NCBI GenBank assembly: GCA_963842155.1
Contig: CAWJFP010000034.1
Location: 62,001-126,000, forward strand
Source of the DNA: CAWJFP01 sp963842155
GTDB lineage: Bacteria > Pseudomonadota > Alphaproteobacteria > JACZXZ01
DNA: 64,000 nt
Direction: 5' to 3'
Below are positions 35,462-44,449 of the stretch, in pieces (the stretch's first letter is position 1; every line of letters starts with the position of its first letter). The notes under the pieces are model-generated. The model saw only the letters and a list, made by a program, of their open reading frames with translations. It searched no databases and was not told where the DNA came from. The position numbers were made by a program, and so were the translations under genes.

Positions 35462-35681
35462 GAAATCCTGACAGGAGAGACGGCGGATCGTATCCGGGGA
35501 AGGTTTGCGCGGGCTATATGGCAGCCCTGAACCTTGCCCGGCAAGGGGCGGAGACCGGAAAGCGTTTGAGCAATAAAGTTGCTTGTTGGCGCAGCTTGAA
35601 ACATTATTGCGCCGATAAGAGGCTTTTTGTTGAAATTTCATTGCGCGCCGCGGGGCGCCGCCGAACCGGAAAGGAGCTCAA

Positions 35682-36170
35682 TTGCGTCGCGTCAAGCTGG
35701 ACCGGATCGATAAGCGGATCCTGCGCGACCTTCAGGCCGACGGCCGCATGACCAACGTGGAGCTCGCGCGTCGGGCGGGCATCTCCGCGCCGCCCTGCTT
35801 GCGGCGGGTGCGCGCGTTGGAAGAGGACGGCTTCATCCGCGGTTACCATGCCGAGCTCGACCATGAGCGGCTCGGCTTCGAGGTGATGTTCTTCGCCCTC
35901 GTCGGGCTCGACGGCCAGTCCGAGGCGGTGCTGTCGGGCTTCGAGCAGATGGTGCGCGATTGGCCCGAGGTGCGCGAATGCCATATGGCGAGGGGACCCG
36001 ACGATTTCGTCCTCAAGCTCGTGGCGCGCAATACCGCCCATGAGAACGAGCTCACCGGCAAGCTCACCGGCGCGCCCCATGTCGCCAATGTGCGCACGAT
36101 CCAGGTGATCAGGACGGCGCGGTACGAGCCAGGCGTGCCGGTCGAGGAGGAGCCCGCCGAGGCGCCCTAA
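35682..36170 (+). CDS. Lrp/AsnC family transcriptional regulator
   Basis: 162 residues. AsnC-type helix-turn-helix (LDRIDKRILRDLQADGRM, then VELARRAGISAPPCLRRV) followed by a RAM ligand-binding domain (VRECHMARGPDDFVLKLVAR). The start is a TTG at 35682 with a strong AAGGAG site 7 bases upstream; no ATG fits. Proteins of this kind sense amino acids and often regulate themselves or a divergent gene; the divergent neighbour is the ELM1-like gene, with a 220-base AT-richer gap between them. Confidence 0.9.
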   Translation: MRRVKLDRIDKRILRDLQADGRMTNVELARRAGISAPPCLRRVRALEEDGFIRGYHAELDHERLGFEVMFFALVGLDGQSEAVLSGFEQMVRDWPEVRECHMARGPDDFVLKLVARNTAHENELTGKLTGAPHVANVRTIQVIRTARYEPGVPVEEEPAEAP

Positions 36171-36225
36171 GCGCGCCTGTCTGCGCTGGATCTGAGCGGG
36201 ACCGCGCATCCGCGCGCGGCGGCGC

Positions 36226-36699
36226 CTACTCGAAGCGGACTTCGAGAATCTCGTAGACCTTGGAGCCGCGCGGGGTCGACACCTCGACGGTGTCGCCGAC
36301 CTCCTTGCCGATCAGCGCGCGGGCGAGGGGCGAGGTGACCGAGAGCCGCCCCGCGGTAATGTCGGATTCCTCCGCCCCGACGATCTGATAGCTGACCTCC
36401 TCGTCGGTATCGACGTCGACCAGTCCGATCGTGGCGCCGAACTTGACGGCGTTGCCCGAGAGCTTGCTGACGTCGATCACCTCGGCGCGCCGGATCTTGT
36501 CCTCGAGCTCGGCGACCCGCCCCTCGATGAAGGCCTGGCGCTCGCGCGCGGCATGGTACTCGGCGTTCTCCGCCAAATCCCCGTGCGTGCGCGCCTCCTC
36601 GAGCGCGCGGATGACCGCGGGCCGTTCGGTTGTCTTGAGGCGCCGCAGCTCCTCTTGGAGGCGGGTGAGCCCCTCCCCGGTAATGGGCATTTTTTCCAT
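36226..36699 (-). CDS. greA: Transcription elongation factor GreA
   Basis: 157 residues. The N-terminal coiled coil carries the catalytic tip (ARTHGDLAENAEYHAARERQ), the acidic residues that reach the RNA polymerase active site. The C-terminal FKBP-like domain ends SPLARALIGKEVGDTVEV. It rescues backtracked polymerase by stimulating RNA cleavage. It lies just downstream of carB on the same strand, with a 66-base gap. Confidence 0.96.
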   Translation of the reverse strand: MEKMPITGEGLTRLQEELRRLKTTERPAVIRALEEARTHGDLAENAEYHAARERQAFIEGRVAELEDKIRRAEVIDVSKLSGNAVKFGATIGLVDVDTDEEVSYQIVGAEESDITAGRLSVTSPLARALIGKEVGDTVEVSTPRGSKVYEILEVRFE

Positions 36700-36765
36700 C
36701 TAGCCGTCCATGTTCGCAAATAGCCTCCGCCGCCGCGTCATTTTTGGCAATATAGGGGGAGGAGC

Positions 36766-39700
36766 TTAAAACGATCCATCAAGATATGACTGGAGGGGAA
36801 CGACTTCAAGCGTCCCCGCCTTGAGCGCGCCGATGGCCGCGACGGCGGCGCGGGCGCCCGCCATGGTCGTATAGTAGGGGATCTTGGCCATGAGGGCGGT
36901 GCGCCGCAGCTCGAAGCTGTCCTTCATCGCCTGCGCGCCGTCGGTCGTGTTGAGGACGAGCTGCACCTTGCCGTCCAGCATCCAATCGACGATGTGCGGA
37001 TGGCCCTCCATCACCTTGTTGACGTCCTCGACCTTGAGCCCGTGGCCGCGCATATGGGAGGCCGTACCCCGCGTGGCGAGGAGGGAGAAGCCGAGCTCGA
37101 TGAGGCGCTTGCCGAGCTGGGCCATGGGCTCCTTGTCCTTGCCGCGCACCGAGACGAAGACCGTGCCTTCGCGCGGCAGGTTGGTGCCGCTGCCGAGCTG
37201 GGACTTGGCGAAGGCGCGGCCGAAATCGGCATCGAGCCCCATGACCTCGCCGGTCGATTTCATCTCGGGCCCCAGGATGGTGTCGACGCCGGGGAAGCGG
37301 GCGAAGGGGAACACCGCCTCCTTGACCGCCACGTGGCGCCGGCGCGCGCCGGACAGGCGGAAGCTCGCCAGCGGCTCGCCCAACATGACCCGCGCGGCGA
37401 TCTTGGCGATGGGCACGCCCGTGGCCTTGGCGACGAAGGGCACGGTGCGAGAGGCGCGCGGATTGACCTCGAGGATATAGACGTCCTTGCCCTTGACGGC
37501 GAACTGCACGTTCATGAGCCCGATCACGCCGAGGGCGAGCGCAAGCTGCTTCGTCTGCCGCCCGATATCCTCGATCACGTCGGGGGCGAGCGAGTAGGGC
37601 GGCAGCGAGCAGGCCGAATCGCCCGAATGGATGCCGGCCTCCTCGATATGCTCCATGACGCCGGCGACATGCACGTCCTTGCCGTCGGCGATCGCGTCCA
37701 CGTCGACCTCGATGGCATCCTGCAGATAGCTGTCGAGCAGCACGGGGTCCTTGCCCGAGACCTTGACCGCTTCGCTGATGTAGCGGACCAGCCCCGAGCG
37801 GTCGTGCACGATCTCCATGGCACGGCCGCCCAGCACGTAGGAGGGCCGGATCACCACCGGATAGCCGATCTCGCGCGTGACGCGCTCCGCCTCCTCGAGC
37901 GAATGGGCGATCCCGTTATGCGGCTGGCGCAGGCCGAGCCGCTCGAGCAGCTTCTGGAAGCGCTCGCGATCCTCGGCCAGGTCGATGGCGTCGGGCGGCG
38001 TGCCCAGGATGGGGATGCGCGCGGCCTCTAGCGCCGCCGCGAGCTTGAGCGGCGTCTGGCCGCCGAACTGCACGATCACGCCCATGAGCGTCCCGCGCCG
38101 CTCCTCCCTGCGCACGAGCTCGATGACGTCCTCGGCGGTGAGCGGCTCGAAATAGAGGCGATCGGCCGTGTCGTAGTCGGTCGAGACGGTCTCGGGATTG
38201 CAATTGACCATGATCGTCTCGTAGCCCGCCTCGGCGAGGGCGTAGACCGCGTGCACGCAGCAATAGTCGAACTCGATGCCTTGGCCGATGCGGTTCGGCC
38301 CGCCGCCGAGGATGACCACCTTGCGCCGCTCGCTCGGGTCGGCCTCGCATTCTGCCGCCTCGAGCCCGTCGCCCTCGTAGGTCGAATACATATAGGGCGT
38401 GAGCGAGGCGAATTCGGCGGCGCAGGTGTCGATGCGCTTATAGACCGGGGCGAGACCGAGCGCCCGCCGGCGCCGGGCGGCCTCGGCGTCGTCGAGCCCG
38501 GCGAGCTCGGCCAGCCGCGCGTCGGAGAAGCCGAGCTTCTTCAGCCGCAGCAGCCCCTCGCGCGTCGCCGGCAGGCCCGCCTTTCTGACCGCGGCCTCGG
38601 CCTCGACCAGCTTCTCGATCTCGCGCAGGAACCAGCGGTCATAACGGCAGGCGCGGTGGACCTCCTCGACCGAGAGGCCGAGGCGGAAGGCCTGGGCGAT
38701 GACGAGGAGCCGGTCGGGCGTCGGCTTGGAGAGCGCGGCGCGCACGGCATCCTTGTGGCCGCCCTCGCCGGCGCCCGGGATGTCGATCTCGTTGAGGCCG
38801 TTGAGCCCGGTCTCCATCGAGCGCAGCGCCTTCTGCAGCGACTCCGCGAAATTGCGCCCGATCGCCATCGCCTCGCCGACCGACTTCATCGAGGTGGTGA
38901 GGAGCGGCTCGGCGCCCGGGAACTTCTCGAAGGTGAAGCGCGGCATCTTGGTGACGACATAATCGATGGTCGGCTCGAAGGAGGCCGGCGTCACGCCGGT
39001 GATATCGTTCTGCAGCTCGTCGAGCGTGTAGCCGACGGCAAGCCTGGCCGCGACCTTGGCGATGGGGAAGCCGGTCGCCTTCGAGGCGAGGGCGGAGGAG
39101 CGCGAGACGCGCGGGTTCATCTCGATGATCACGAGCCGGCCGCTCTCCGGATCCACCGCGAACTGGACGTTCGAGCCGCCGGTGTCGACGCCGATCTCGC
39201 GCAACACCGCGATCGAGGCGTCGCGCATGATTTGATATTCCTTGTCGGTCAAGGTCAGCGCCGGCGCCACCGTGATGCTGTCGCCGGTATGGATGCCCAT
39301 GGGATCGACGTTCTCGATCGAGCAGACGATGATGCAATTGTCGGCGCGGTCGCGCACGACCTCCATCTCGAACTCTTTCCAGCCCAGCACCGACTGCTCG
39401 ATCAGCACCTCGCCGATGGGGGATGCCGCGAGGCCGCCCAGCACGATCTCCTCGAACTCCTTCTGGTTATAGGCGATGCCGCCGCCCGTTCCGGCGAGCG
39501 TGAAGGAGGGCCGGATGATGGCGGGCAGGCCGATCTCGGCGAGCGCCGTCTTGGCCTGGTCGAGATTGTTGGCGATGGCGCTCTTGGGCAATTCGAGGCC
39601 GATGCGCGTCATCGCCTCGCGGAAGCGCAGGCGGTCCTCCGCCTTCTCGATGGCCTCGGCCTTGGCGCCGATCATCTCGACGCCGAAGCGCGCGAGCACG

Positions 39701-40017
39701 CCGTCGCGCACCAGCGCCATCGCCGTGTTGAGCGCGGTCTGGCCGCCCATGGTCGGCAGCAGCGCGTCGGGCCGCTCGCGCTCGATGATGCGCGCCACCA
39801 CCTCGGGCGTGATCGGCTCGATATAGGTGGCGTCGGCGAGGCCGGGGTCGGTCATGATGGTGGCGGGGTTCGAATTCACCAGCACAACGCGGTAGCCCTC
39901 GTCCTTGAGCGCCTTGCAGGCCTGGGTGCCGGAATAGTCGAACTCGCAGGCCTGTCCGATGATGATCGGCCCCGCGCCGATGATGAGGATCGACTTGATG
40001 TCGGTGCGCTTAGGCAT
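36766..40017 (-). CDS. carB: Carbamoyl-phosphate synthase large subunit
   Basis: 1083 residues. Two ATP-grasp halves are visible, each with the expected motifs (GAGPIIIGQACEFDYSGTQA at the start of the first; ILGGGPNRIGQGIEFDYCC at the start of the second). A C-terminal allosteric domain follows. It makes carbamoyl phosphate for arginine and pyrimidines using ammonia from CarA. The start at 40017 lies inside a 26-bp repeat shared with the carA end. The 542 bases between them hold a DUF559 gene and palindromes, so the stop-start overlap that once coupled carB to carA is broken. No strong ribosome site is seen before the present start. Confidence 0.96.
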   Translation of the reverse strand: MPKRTDIKSILIIGAGPIIIGQACEFDYSGTQACKALKDEGYRVVLVNSNPATIMTDPGLADATYIEPITPEVVARIIERERPDALLPTMGGQTALNTAMALVRDGVLARFGVEMIGAKAEAIEKAEDRLRFREAMTRIGLELPKSAIANNLDQAKTALAEIGLPAIIRPSFTLAGTGGGIAYNQKEFEEIVLGGLAASPIGEVLIEQSVLGWKEFEMEVVRDRADNCIIVCSIENVDPMGIHTGDSITVAPALTLTDKEYQIMRDASIAVLREIGVDTGGSNVQFAVDPESGRLVIIEMNPRVSRSSALASKATGFPIAKVAARLAVGYTLDELQNDITGVTPASFEPTIDYVVTKMPRFTFEKFPGAEPLLTTSMKSVGEAMAIGRNFAESLQKALRSMETGLNGLNEIDIPGAGEGGHKDAVRAALSKPTPDRLLVIAQAFRLGLSVEEVHRACRYDRWFLREIEKLVEAEAAVRKAGLPATREGLLRLKKLGFSDARLAELAGLDDAEAARRRRALGLAPVYKRIDTCAAEFASLTPYMYSTYEGDGLEAAECEADPSERRKVVILGGGPNRIGQGIEFDYCCVHAVYALAEAGYETIMVNCNPETVSTDYDTADRLYFEPLTAEDVIELVRREERRGTLMGVIVQFGGQTPLKLAAALEAARIPILGTPPDAIDLAEDRERFQKLLERLGLRQPHNGIAHSLEEAERVTREIGYPVVIRPSYVLGGRAMEIVHDRSGLVRYISEAVKVSGKDPVLLDSYLQDAIEVDVDAIADGKDVHVAGVMEHIEEAGIHSGDSACSLPPYSLAPDVIEDIGRQTKQLALALGVIGLMNVQFAVKGKDVYILEVNPRASRTVPFVAKATGVPIAKIAARVMLGEPLASFRLSGARRRHVAVKEAVFPFARFPGVDTILGPEMKSTGEVMGLDADFGRAFAKSQLGSGTNLPREGTVFVSVRGKDKEPMAQLGKRLIELGFSLLATRGTASHMRGHGLKVEDVNKVMEGHPHIVDWMLDGKVQLVLNTTDGAQAMKDSFELRRTALMAKIPYYTTMAGARAAVAAIGALKAGTLEVVPLQSYLDGSF
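39992..40017. repeat. 26-bp direct repeat, carB-proximal copy
   Basis: Covers the first 26 bases of carB. It matches 24 of 26 bases with 40560-40585 in the same orientation. The two copies bound the DUF559/palindrome block, as a target-site duplication would. Confidence 0.8.
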
Positions 40018-40052
40018 CGTGGCCCGATACCGACCGGCGGCCGGCCTCACCT

Positions 40053-40382
40053 TCACGGTGACAGGTGAGTACGGATGACATCGATGACGCCGTCCGTGTT
40101 GCCAAGCACCTCGTTGTTCCAGAAACGCAGGACGCGATAGCCGCGCGCGGCGAGCCAGCGGCTGCGCGCATCGTCCCTCTCCAGGGCCCGCGCGTGCTGG
40201 CCGCCATCGACTTCGACGATGAGACGGGCCTCGGCGCAGAAGAAATCGGCGACATAGGGGCCAAGCGGATGCTGCCTGCGAAATCGGAAGCCATCGAGCT
40301 GCTTTTGCCGCAGGCGGCGCCACAGGCGGCTTTCCGCGTCGGTGGGCGTCTTGCGTAGCCGTCGAGCGAGGCGCGAGGGCAT
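40053..40382 (-). CDS. DUF559 domain (Vsr-like endonuclease fold) protein
   Basis: 109 residues. Family hallmarks are MPSRLARRLRKTPTDAESRLW, FRRQHPLGPYVADFFC, VEVDGGQHARA and a C-terminal RFWNNEVLGN. The Asp/Glu-x-Asp pattern around residues 45-60 resembles the metal site of Vsr-like/restriction-type nucleases. Biochemical function is not established. It lies in a block between carA and carB on the same strand and is flanked by a 26-bp repeat, so it may travel with the nearby palindromes. Confidence 0.88.
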   Translation of the reverse strand: MPSRLARRLRKTPTDAESRLWRRLRQKQLDGFRFRRQHPLGPYVADFFCAEARLIVEVDGGQHARALERDDARSRWLAARGYRVLRFWNNEVLGNTDGVIDVIRTHLSP

Positions 40383-40416
40383 GGCGTTATTATAAGGGGG
40401 CCTGCGACTTTTCTTC

Positions 40417-40545
40417 CCTCCCCCCTTGAGGGGGAGGGAGTTCGAGGCCGCAGGCCTCGGGCGGGTGGGGGGTGTCGCTGATGATGAATTGACCCCCCAC
40501 CCGGCAATGCTGACGCATTGCCGACCTCCCCCTCAAGGGGGGAGG
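40417..40545. repeat. Nested inverted-repeat (palindromic) element
   Basis: Identical 21-bp arms in opposite orientation at 40417-40437 and 40525-40545, each itself nearly palindromic. Inside are GGGTGGGGGG facing CCCCCCACCC, GAGGCC facing GGCCTC, and GGCAATGC facing GCATTGCC. The whole could form a cruciform or a strongly folded RNA. It is of the type scattered through alphaproteobacterial genomes near DUF559 genes. Confidence 0.8.
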
Positions 40546-40559
40546 TGGAACTCACGAGT

Positions 40560-40585
40560 GACTGGACGTCGGTGCGCTTAGGCAT
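40560..40585. repeat. 26-bp direct repeat, carA-proximal copy
   Basis: Contains the carA stop (40578-40580) and a vestigial copy of the carB start (ATG at 40585 reading MPKRTDV). It pairs with 39992-40017, with two mismatches. Confidence 0.8.
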
Positions 40586-41762
40586 TCTTAGCCATCATCT
40601 TCACGAAGCGGTCGAAGAGATAGGCGCTGTCGTGCGGGCCGGGCGAGGCCTCGGGATGATATTGCACGGCGAAGGCCGGCCGGTCCTTGACCCGGAAGCC
40701 CTCGACCGAGCCGTCGAAGAGCGAGCGGTGGGTGACCTCGAGGCGGCCGGGCATCGAGTCCTCGACGACGACGAAGCCGTGGTTCTGGCTGGTGATCTCC
40801 ACCCGCCCGGTGGCCAGGTCCTTAACCGGGTGATTGGCGCCGCGATGGCCGTGATGCATCTTGGCGGTGCGCGCGCCGAGCGCCAGCGCCATCATCTGAT
40901 GGCCGAGGCAGATGCCGAAGGTGGGGAGCCCGGACTCGACGATCTGCCGGATCGCCGGCACGGCATAATCGCCCGTGGCCGCGGGATCGCCGGGCCCGTT
41001 GGCGAGGAAGACGCCGTCGGGCTTGAGGCGCAGGATCGATTCCGCGTTCGTCATCGCCGGCACCACCGTGATGCGGCAGCCGACCGAGGCGAGGGAGCGC
41101 AGGATGTTGCGCTTCGCGCCGTAGTCGACGGCGACGACATGGAACTTGGGCACCGTCAGCCGTCCATAGCCGCGCCCCAGTGCCCAACGCGTCTCGTCCC
41201 ATTTATAGCTCTGCCGGCAGCTCACCTCCTTGGCGAGGTCCATGCCCTCGAGGCCGGGCCAGGCGGCGGCCTCGGCGAGGAGGGCGGCCAGGTCGAAACG
41301 CCGCTCGGGATCGTGGCACAGCACGCCGTTCGCCGCCCCGCCCTCGCGCAGCCGTCGCGTGAGGCGGCGCGTATCGACGCCGGCGATGCCGACGAGCCCA
41401 TGCGAATGCAGCCAACTCACGAGATGCTGGCTCGCCCGCCAATTGCTCGGCTCGGTCACGTCCTCGCGGAGGATCAGGCCCCGCGCGGCGGGCGTGAGCG
41501 TCTCGACGTCCTCGGAGTTGGTGCCGACATTGCCGATATGGGGAAAGGTGAAGGTGATGATCTGCCCGGCATAGGAGGGGTCGGTCAGGATCTCCTGATA
41601 GCCGGTGATCGAGGTATTGAAGCAGATCTCGCCGACGACCTTGCCCGTGGCGCCGATGCCGCGGCCCCAGAAGAGCGCGCCGTCGGCGAGCGCCAGGAGT
41701 GCTGTGGCGTCGGCCGGCGCGGACAAGCGCGGCGTCTCGGGCCTCGGCCGTTGTTCCGACAT
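40578..41762 (-). CDS. carA: Carbamoyl-phosphate synthase small (glutaminase) subunit
   Basis: 394 residues. The N-terminal CPSase domain includes GEICFNTSITGYQEILTDPSYAGQ. The class I glutamine amidotransferase domain has the catalytic cysteine in FGICLGHQMMALALG and the His/Glu pair in VQYHPEASPGPHDS. It releases ammonia from glutamine for CarB. The start at 41762 (MSEQRPRP) gives the normal length. Its stop falls in the 26-bp repeat that bounds the DUF559 block. Confidence 0.96.
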   Translation of the reverse strand: MSEQRPRPETPRLSAPADATALLALADGALFWGRGIGATGKVVGEICFNTSITGYQEILTDPSYAGQIITFTFPHIGNVGTNSEDVETLTPAARGLILREDVTEPSNWRASQHLVSWLHSHGLVGIAGVDTRRLTRRLREGGAANGVLCHDPERRFDLAALLAEAAAWPGLEGMDLAKEVSCRQSYKWDETRWALGRGYGRLTVPKFHVVAVDYGAKRNILRSLASVGCRITVVPAMTNAESILRLKPDGVFLANGPGDPAATGDYAVPAIRQIVESGLPTFGICLGHQMMALALGARTAKMHHGHRGANHPVKDLATGRVEITSQNHGFVVVEDSMPGRLEVTHRSLFDGSVEGFRVKDRPAFAVQYHPEASPGPHDSAYLFDRFVKMMAKNA

Positions 41763-41972
41763 AGCGATGGTCCTTAACGCCCGCCGCCGAATGCGGCACC
41801 AACTCAAATCATGCGGGGGCCGCGCTTAAATAGGCAAAGCGCGCGCCGCCGTCAAGCCGCCGAGGCGAAGGAATAGAAAGAGTTTTCAAGATGTTATGCG
41901 AGCGATACGATTTGCGCGCGGATTTTCTTTCCGCTACTTTCAAGGTTTTCCCGGCCGGTGTATAGCAACGCC

Positions 41973-42434
41973 ATGCTGCGATCCCGTCTCACCGATACGC
42001 TCAAGACCGCGATGAAGGCGAGGGATGAGCGCAGGGTCTCGACGGTGCGCATGATCCTTGCCAAGCTGAAGGAGCGCGACATCGACGCCCGCGGCGCCGG
42101 GAACATGGAGGGCATCGGCGAGGACGACATGCTCGGCATGCTGCAGGGCATGATCAAGCAGCGGCGCGAGAGCGCCGAGCTTTACGACCAGGGCAAGCGG
42201 CCCGAGCTTGCCGCGAAGGAGCGCGAGGAAATCGCCATCATCGAATCCTTCATGCCGCGCCAGCTTTCCGAGGCGGAGATGGGCGAGGCGGTGCGGCGGC
42301 TCGTGGACGAGCTCGGTGCCGCGGGAATGAAGGACATGGGCAAGGTGATGGCGGCGCTCAAGGCGCGTTACGCGGGCGCGATCGACTTCGCCAAGGCAAG
42401 CGCCGTCGTCAAGGCGGTACTGAGCGGAGGCTGA
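41973..42434 (+). CDS. GatB/YqeY family protein
   Basis: 153 residues. Starts MLRSRLTDTLKTAMKARDERRVSTVR, abbreviated here; contains the YqeY segments IIESFMPRQLSEAEM and DMGKVMAALKARYAG. The YqeY domain is shared with the tail of GatB amidotransferase and is thought to bind tRNA; the freestanding protein's role is unclear. The ATG at 41973 was preferred over a GTG at 41958. It lies divergent from carA and upstream of dnaG, as in many alphaproteobacteria. Confidence 0.92.
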   Translation: MLRSRLTDTLKTAMKARDERRVSTVRMILAKLKERDIDARGAGNMEGIGEDDMLGMLQGMIKQRRESAELYDQGKRPELAAKEREEIAIIESFMPRQLSEAEMGEAVRRLVDELGAAGMKDMGKVMAALKARYAGAIDFAKASAVVKAVLSGG

Positions 42435-42583
42435 GCCGGACCGCCGCGCTTTCGCGGCTGCCGCCGCCACCGGCTCGCGAGCCTCGCGGCAGGCATGGAA
42501 GAGACATAAGATACAGAGAATATGGAAAGGCGCGTTTCCCGATGATCATGCGTACGTGACGTAATTCCCGGCGGTCGAGCCCG

Positions 42584-44395
42584 ATGGCCCTGTCACCCCA
42601 ATTTCTTGACGAGCTGCGCGCGCGCGTCCGCCTGGTCGAGGTGATTGCCCGGCGGGTCAAGCTCCAGCGCAAGGGCCGCGAATACCAGGGCCTATGCCCA
42701 TTCCACAACGAAAAGACGCCGTCCTTCTCGGTGGTGGAGGAGAAGGGCTTCTTCCATTGCTTCGGCTGCGGCGCGCATGGCGACGTGATCAGCTTCGTCA
42801 TGCGCATGGAGAATATGAGCTTCCCGGAAGCAGTCGAGCGCCTCGCCGCGGAAGCCGGGCTCGAGGTGCCGAAGCCGAGCCCGGAGGAGCGCAAGAAGGC
42901 CGAGCGCTATAGCTCGCTCGCGACCGCCCTCGACGCCGCCTGCATGTTTTTCGAGCAACAGCTCCGCTCGCCCGCCGGGCGCGAGGGGCTCGACTATCTC
43001 CGCCGGCGCGGCCTCGACGATACGACCATCGCCCGCTTCCGCCTGGGCTTCGCGCCGCAAGGCAACCAGCTTCGCGCGAGCCTGCAAAAAGCCGGCTACG
43101 ACGAGGCCATGCTGCTCGACGCGGGCCTGCTCGGCCGCAACGAGGAGCGCGGGGAGAGCTACGATTACTTTCGCAATCGCGTGATCTTTCCGATCGCCGA
43201 CATGCGGGGCCGCGTCGTCGCCTTCGGCGGCCGCGTGCTGGGCGAGGACAAGCCGAAATATCTGAACTCGCGCGAGAGCGAGCTCTTCCACAAGGGCCGC
43301 ATGCTCTATGGCCTCGCCCATGCCCGGCGTACCGCGCAGGACACGGGCCAGCTCATCGTGGTCGAAGGCTATATGGACGTGATCGCGCTGCATCAGGCGG
43401 GCTTCGGCTTCGCCGTGGCGCCGCTCGGCACCGCGCTCACGGAAGCGCAGATCGAGGAGCTCTGGCGCCTCGTGGATGAGCCCCTTCTCTGCTTCGACGG
43501 CGACGAGGCGGGCAGCCGCGCCGCGTCCCGCGCGATCGAGCGCGTGCTGCCGATCCTGCGCCCGGGGAAATCGCTGCGCTTCGTCGCCCTGCCCGCGGGC
43601 CAGGATCCTGACAGTCTCGTGCGCGGCGAGGGGGCCGGCGCGGTCCGCGACCTGCTGGAGCGCGCCCGCGCGCTCGTCGATCTGGTGTGGGAGGCGGAAG
43701 TGGGAGGGCGCACGCTCGATACGCCGGAGCGGCGCGCGGCCTTGCAGCAGCGCTTGCAGGCGACGGCTGACAAGATTCGCGAGGAGCGCGTGCGCAAATC
43801 CTACGGCGCCATGCTGCGCGAGCGCTATTGGCAGGAGTTCGGGCCGAGGCGCGCGGGCGCCGCCACGCGCGCGGCGCGGCCGGATGCCGGGATGTTGTCG
43901 TCCGGCGACGTGAAGATCGTGGCGCTGCGTGAGCATCAGGGATTGCTCGCGGCACTCGTCAATCACCCCGAGATGATCGACGAATTGGGCGAGCAAGTCG
44001 GCACGCTTCCCTCGTTCGGAGGCGAGCTTGACAAGCTCCGTCGGGAGATCATAAAGACCTGGACGCCCGATATTGACAGCGAGGCGCTGAAAAGCCACCT
44101 AAAGGCACTCGGATACGCCGGTGCGCTCGATCGTATCTTGAGTCCGGAGGTCTATGCGCTTGCTCCCTTTGCCCATCCCGCCGCGGCGCCCGCGGCGGCC
44201 CTCAGGTGGTGGCGGCATACGCATGAGCTGCTGGCGCGTCGACGCGCCAGGATCGATATCGATGAAGCGGAACGCGAGCTCGCCGAGAACATGACGGAAG
44301 AAAGCTTGGCCCGGCTTCACGCGTTGCAGCGTCAGCTCGAGCCTGACGCGGAAGATGCGGTCGAGGATGAGCGCGGGACGCCTCCCCTCGCCTAG
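42584..44395 (+). CDS. dnaG: DNA primase
   Basis: 603 residues. The N-terminal CHC2 zinc finger (CPFHNEKTPSF, then FHCFGCGAHGD) is followed by the RNA polymerase domain with the TOPRIM motif VVEGYMDVIALHQAGF and DGDEAGSRA. A helical C-terminal helicase-binding region ends the protein. It makes RNA primers at the replication fork. It is followed by rpoD after 54 bases, the conserved macromolecular synthesis order; yqeY precedes it. Confidence 0.96.
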   Translation: MALSPQFLDELRARVRLVEVIARRVKLQRKGREYQGLCPFHNEKTPSFSVVEEKGFFHCFGCGAHGDVISFVMRMENMSFPEAVERLAAEAGLEVPKPSPEERKKAERYSSLATALDAACMFFEQQLRSPAGREGLDYLRRRGLDDTTIARFRLGFAPQGNQLRASLQKAGYDEAMLLDAGLLGRNEERGESYDYFRNRVIFPIADMRGRVVAFGGRVLGEDKPKYLNSRESELFHKGRMLYGLAHARRTAQDTGQLIVVEGYMDVIALHQAGFGFAVAPLGTALTEAQIEELWRLVDEPLLCFDGDEAGSRAASRAIERVLPILRPGKSLRFVALPAGQDPDSLVRGEGAGAVRDLLERARALVDLVWEAEVGGRTLDTPERRAALQQRLQATADKIREERVRKSYGAMLRERYWQEFGPRRAGAATRAARPDAGMLSSGDVKIVALREHQGLLAALVNHPEMIDELGEQVGTLPSFGGELDKLRREIIKTWTPDIDSEALKSHLKALGYAGALDRILSPEVYALAPFAHPAAAPAAALRWWRHTHELLARRRARIDIDEAERELAENMTEESLARLHALQRQLEPDAEDAVEDERGTPPLA

Positions 44396-44449
44396 GGGAC
44401 GCGTCAGGAATACCGCGGCGTCGGTTGTGAAAGCAGGGGCTAAGGCTTA

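Larger units (their letters stand above)
40018..40559. mobile_element. Putative inserted block: DUF559 gene plus nested palindromes
   Basis: 542 bases between the 26-bp repeats. The half near carB holds the DUF559 reading frame; the half near carA holds about 130 bases of nested inverted repeats. No transposase is encoded. Removing the block and one repeat copy restores an 8-base carA-stop/carB-start overlap (AATGCCTAAG), which strongly suggests an insertion. Whether DUF559 moves the block is unknown. Confidence 0.6.

Noticed and set aside
40010..40585. 191-codon frame MPKRTDV... between carA and carB
   Set aside because: It begins in the duplicated carB start and then runs through the palindromes and the DUF559 gene in the wrong frame. 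A by-product of the insertion.
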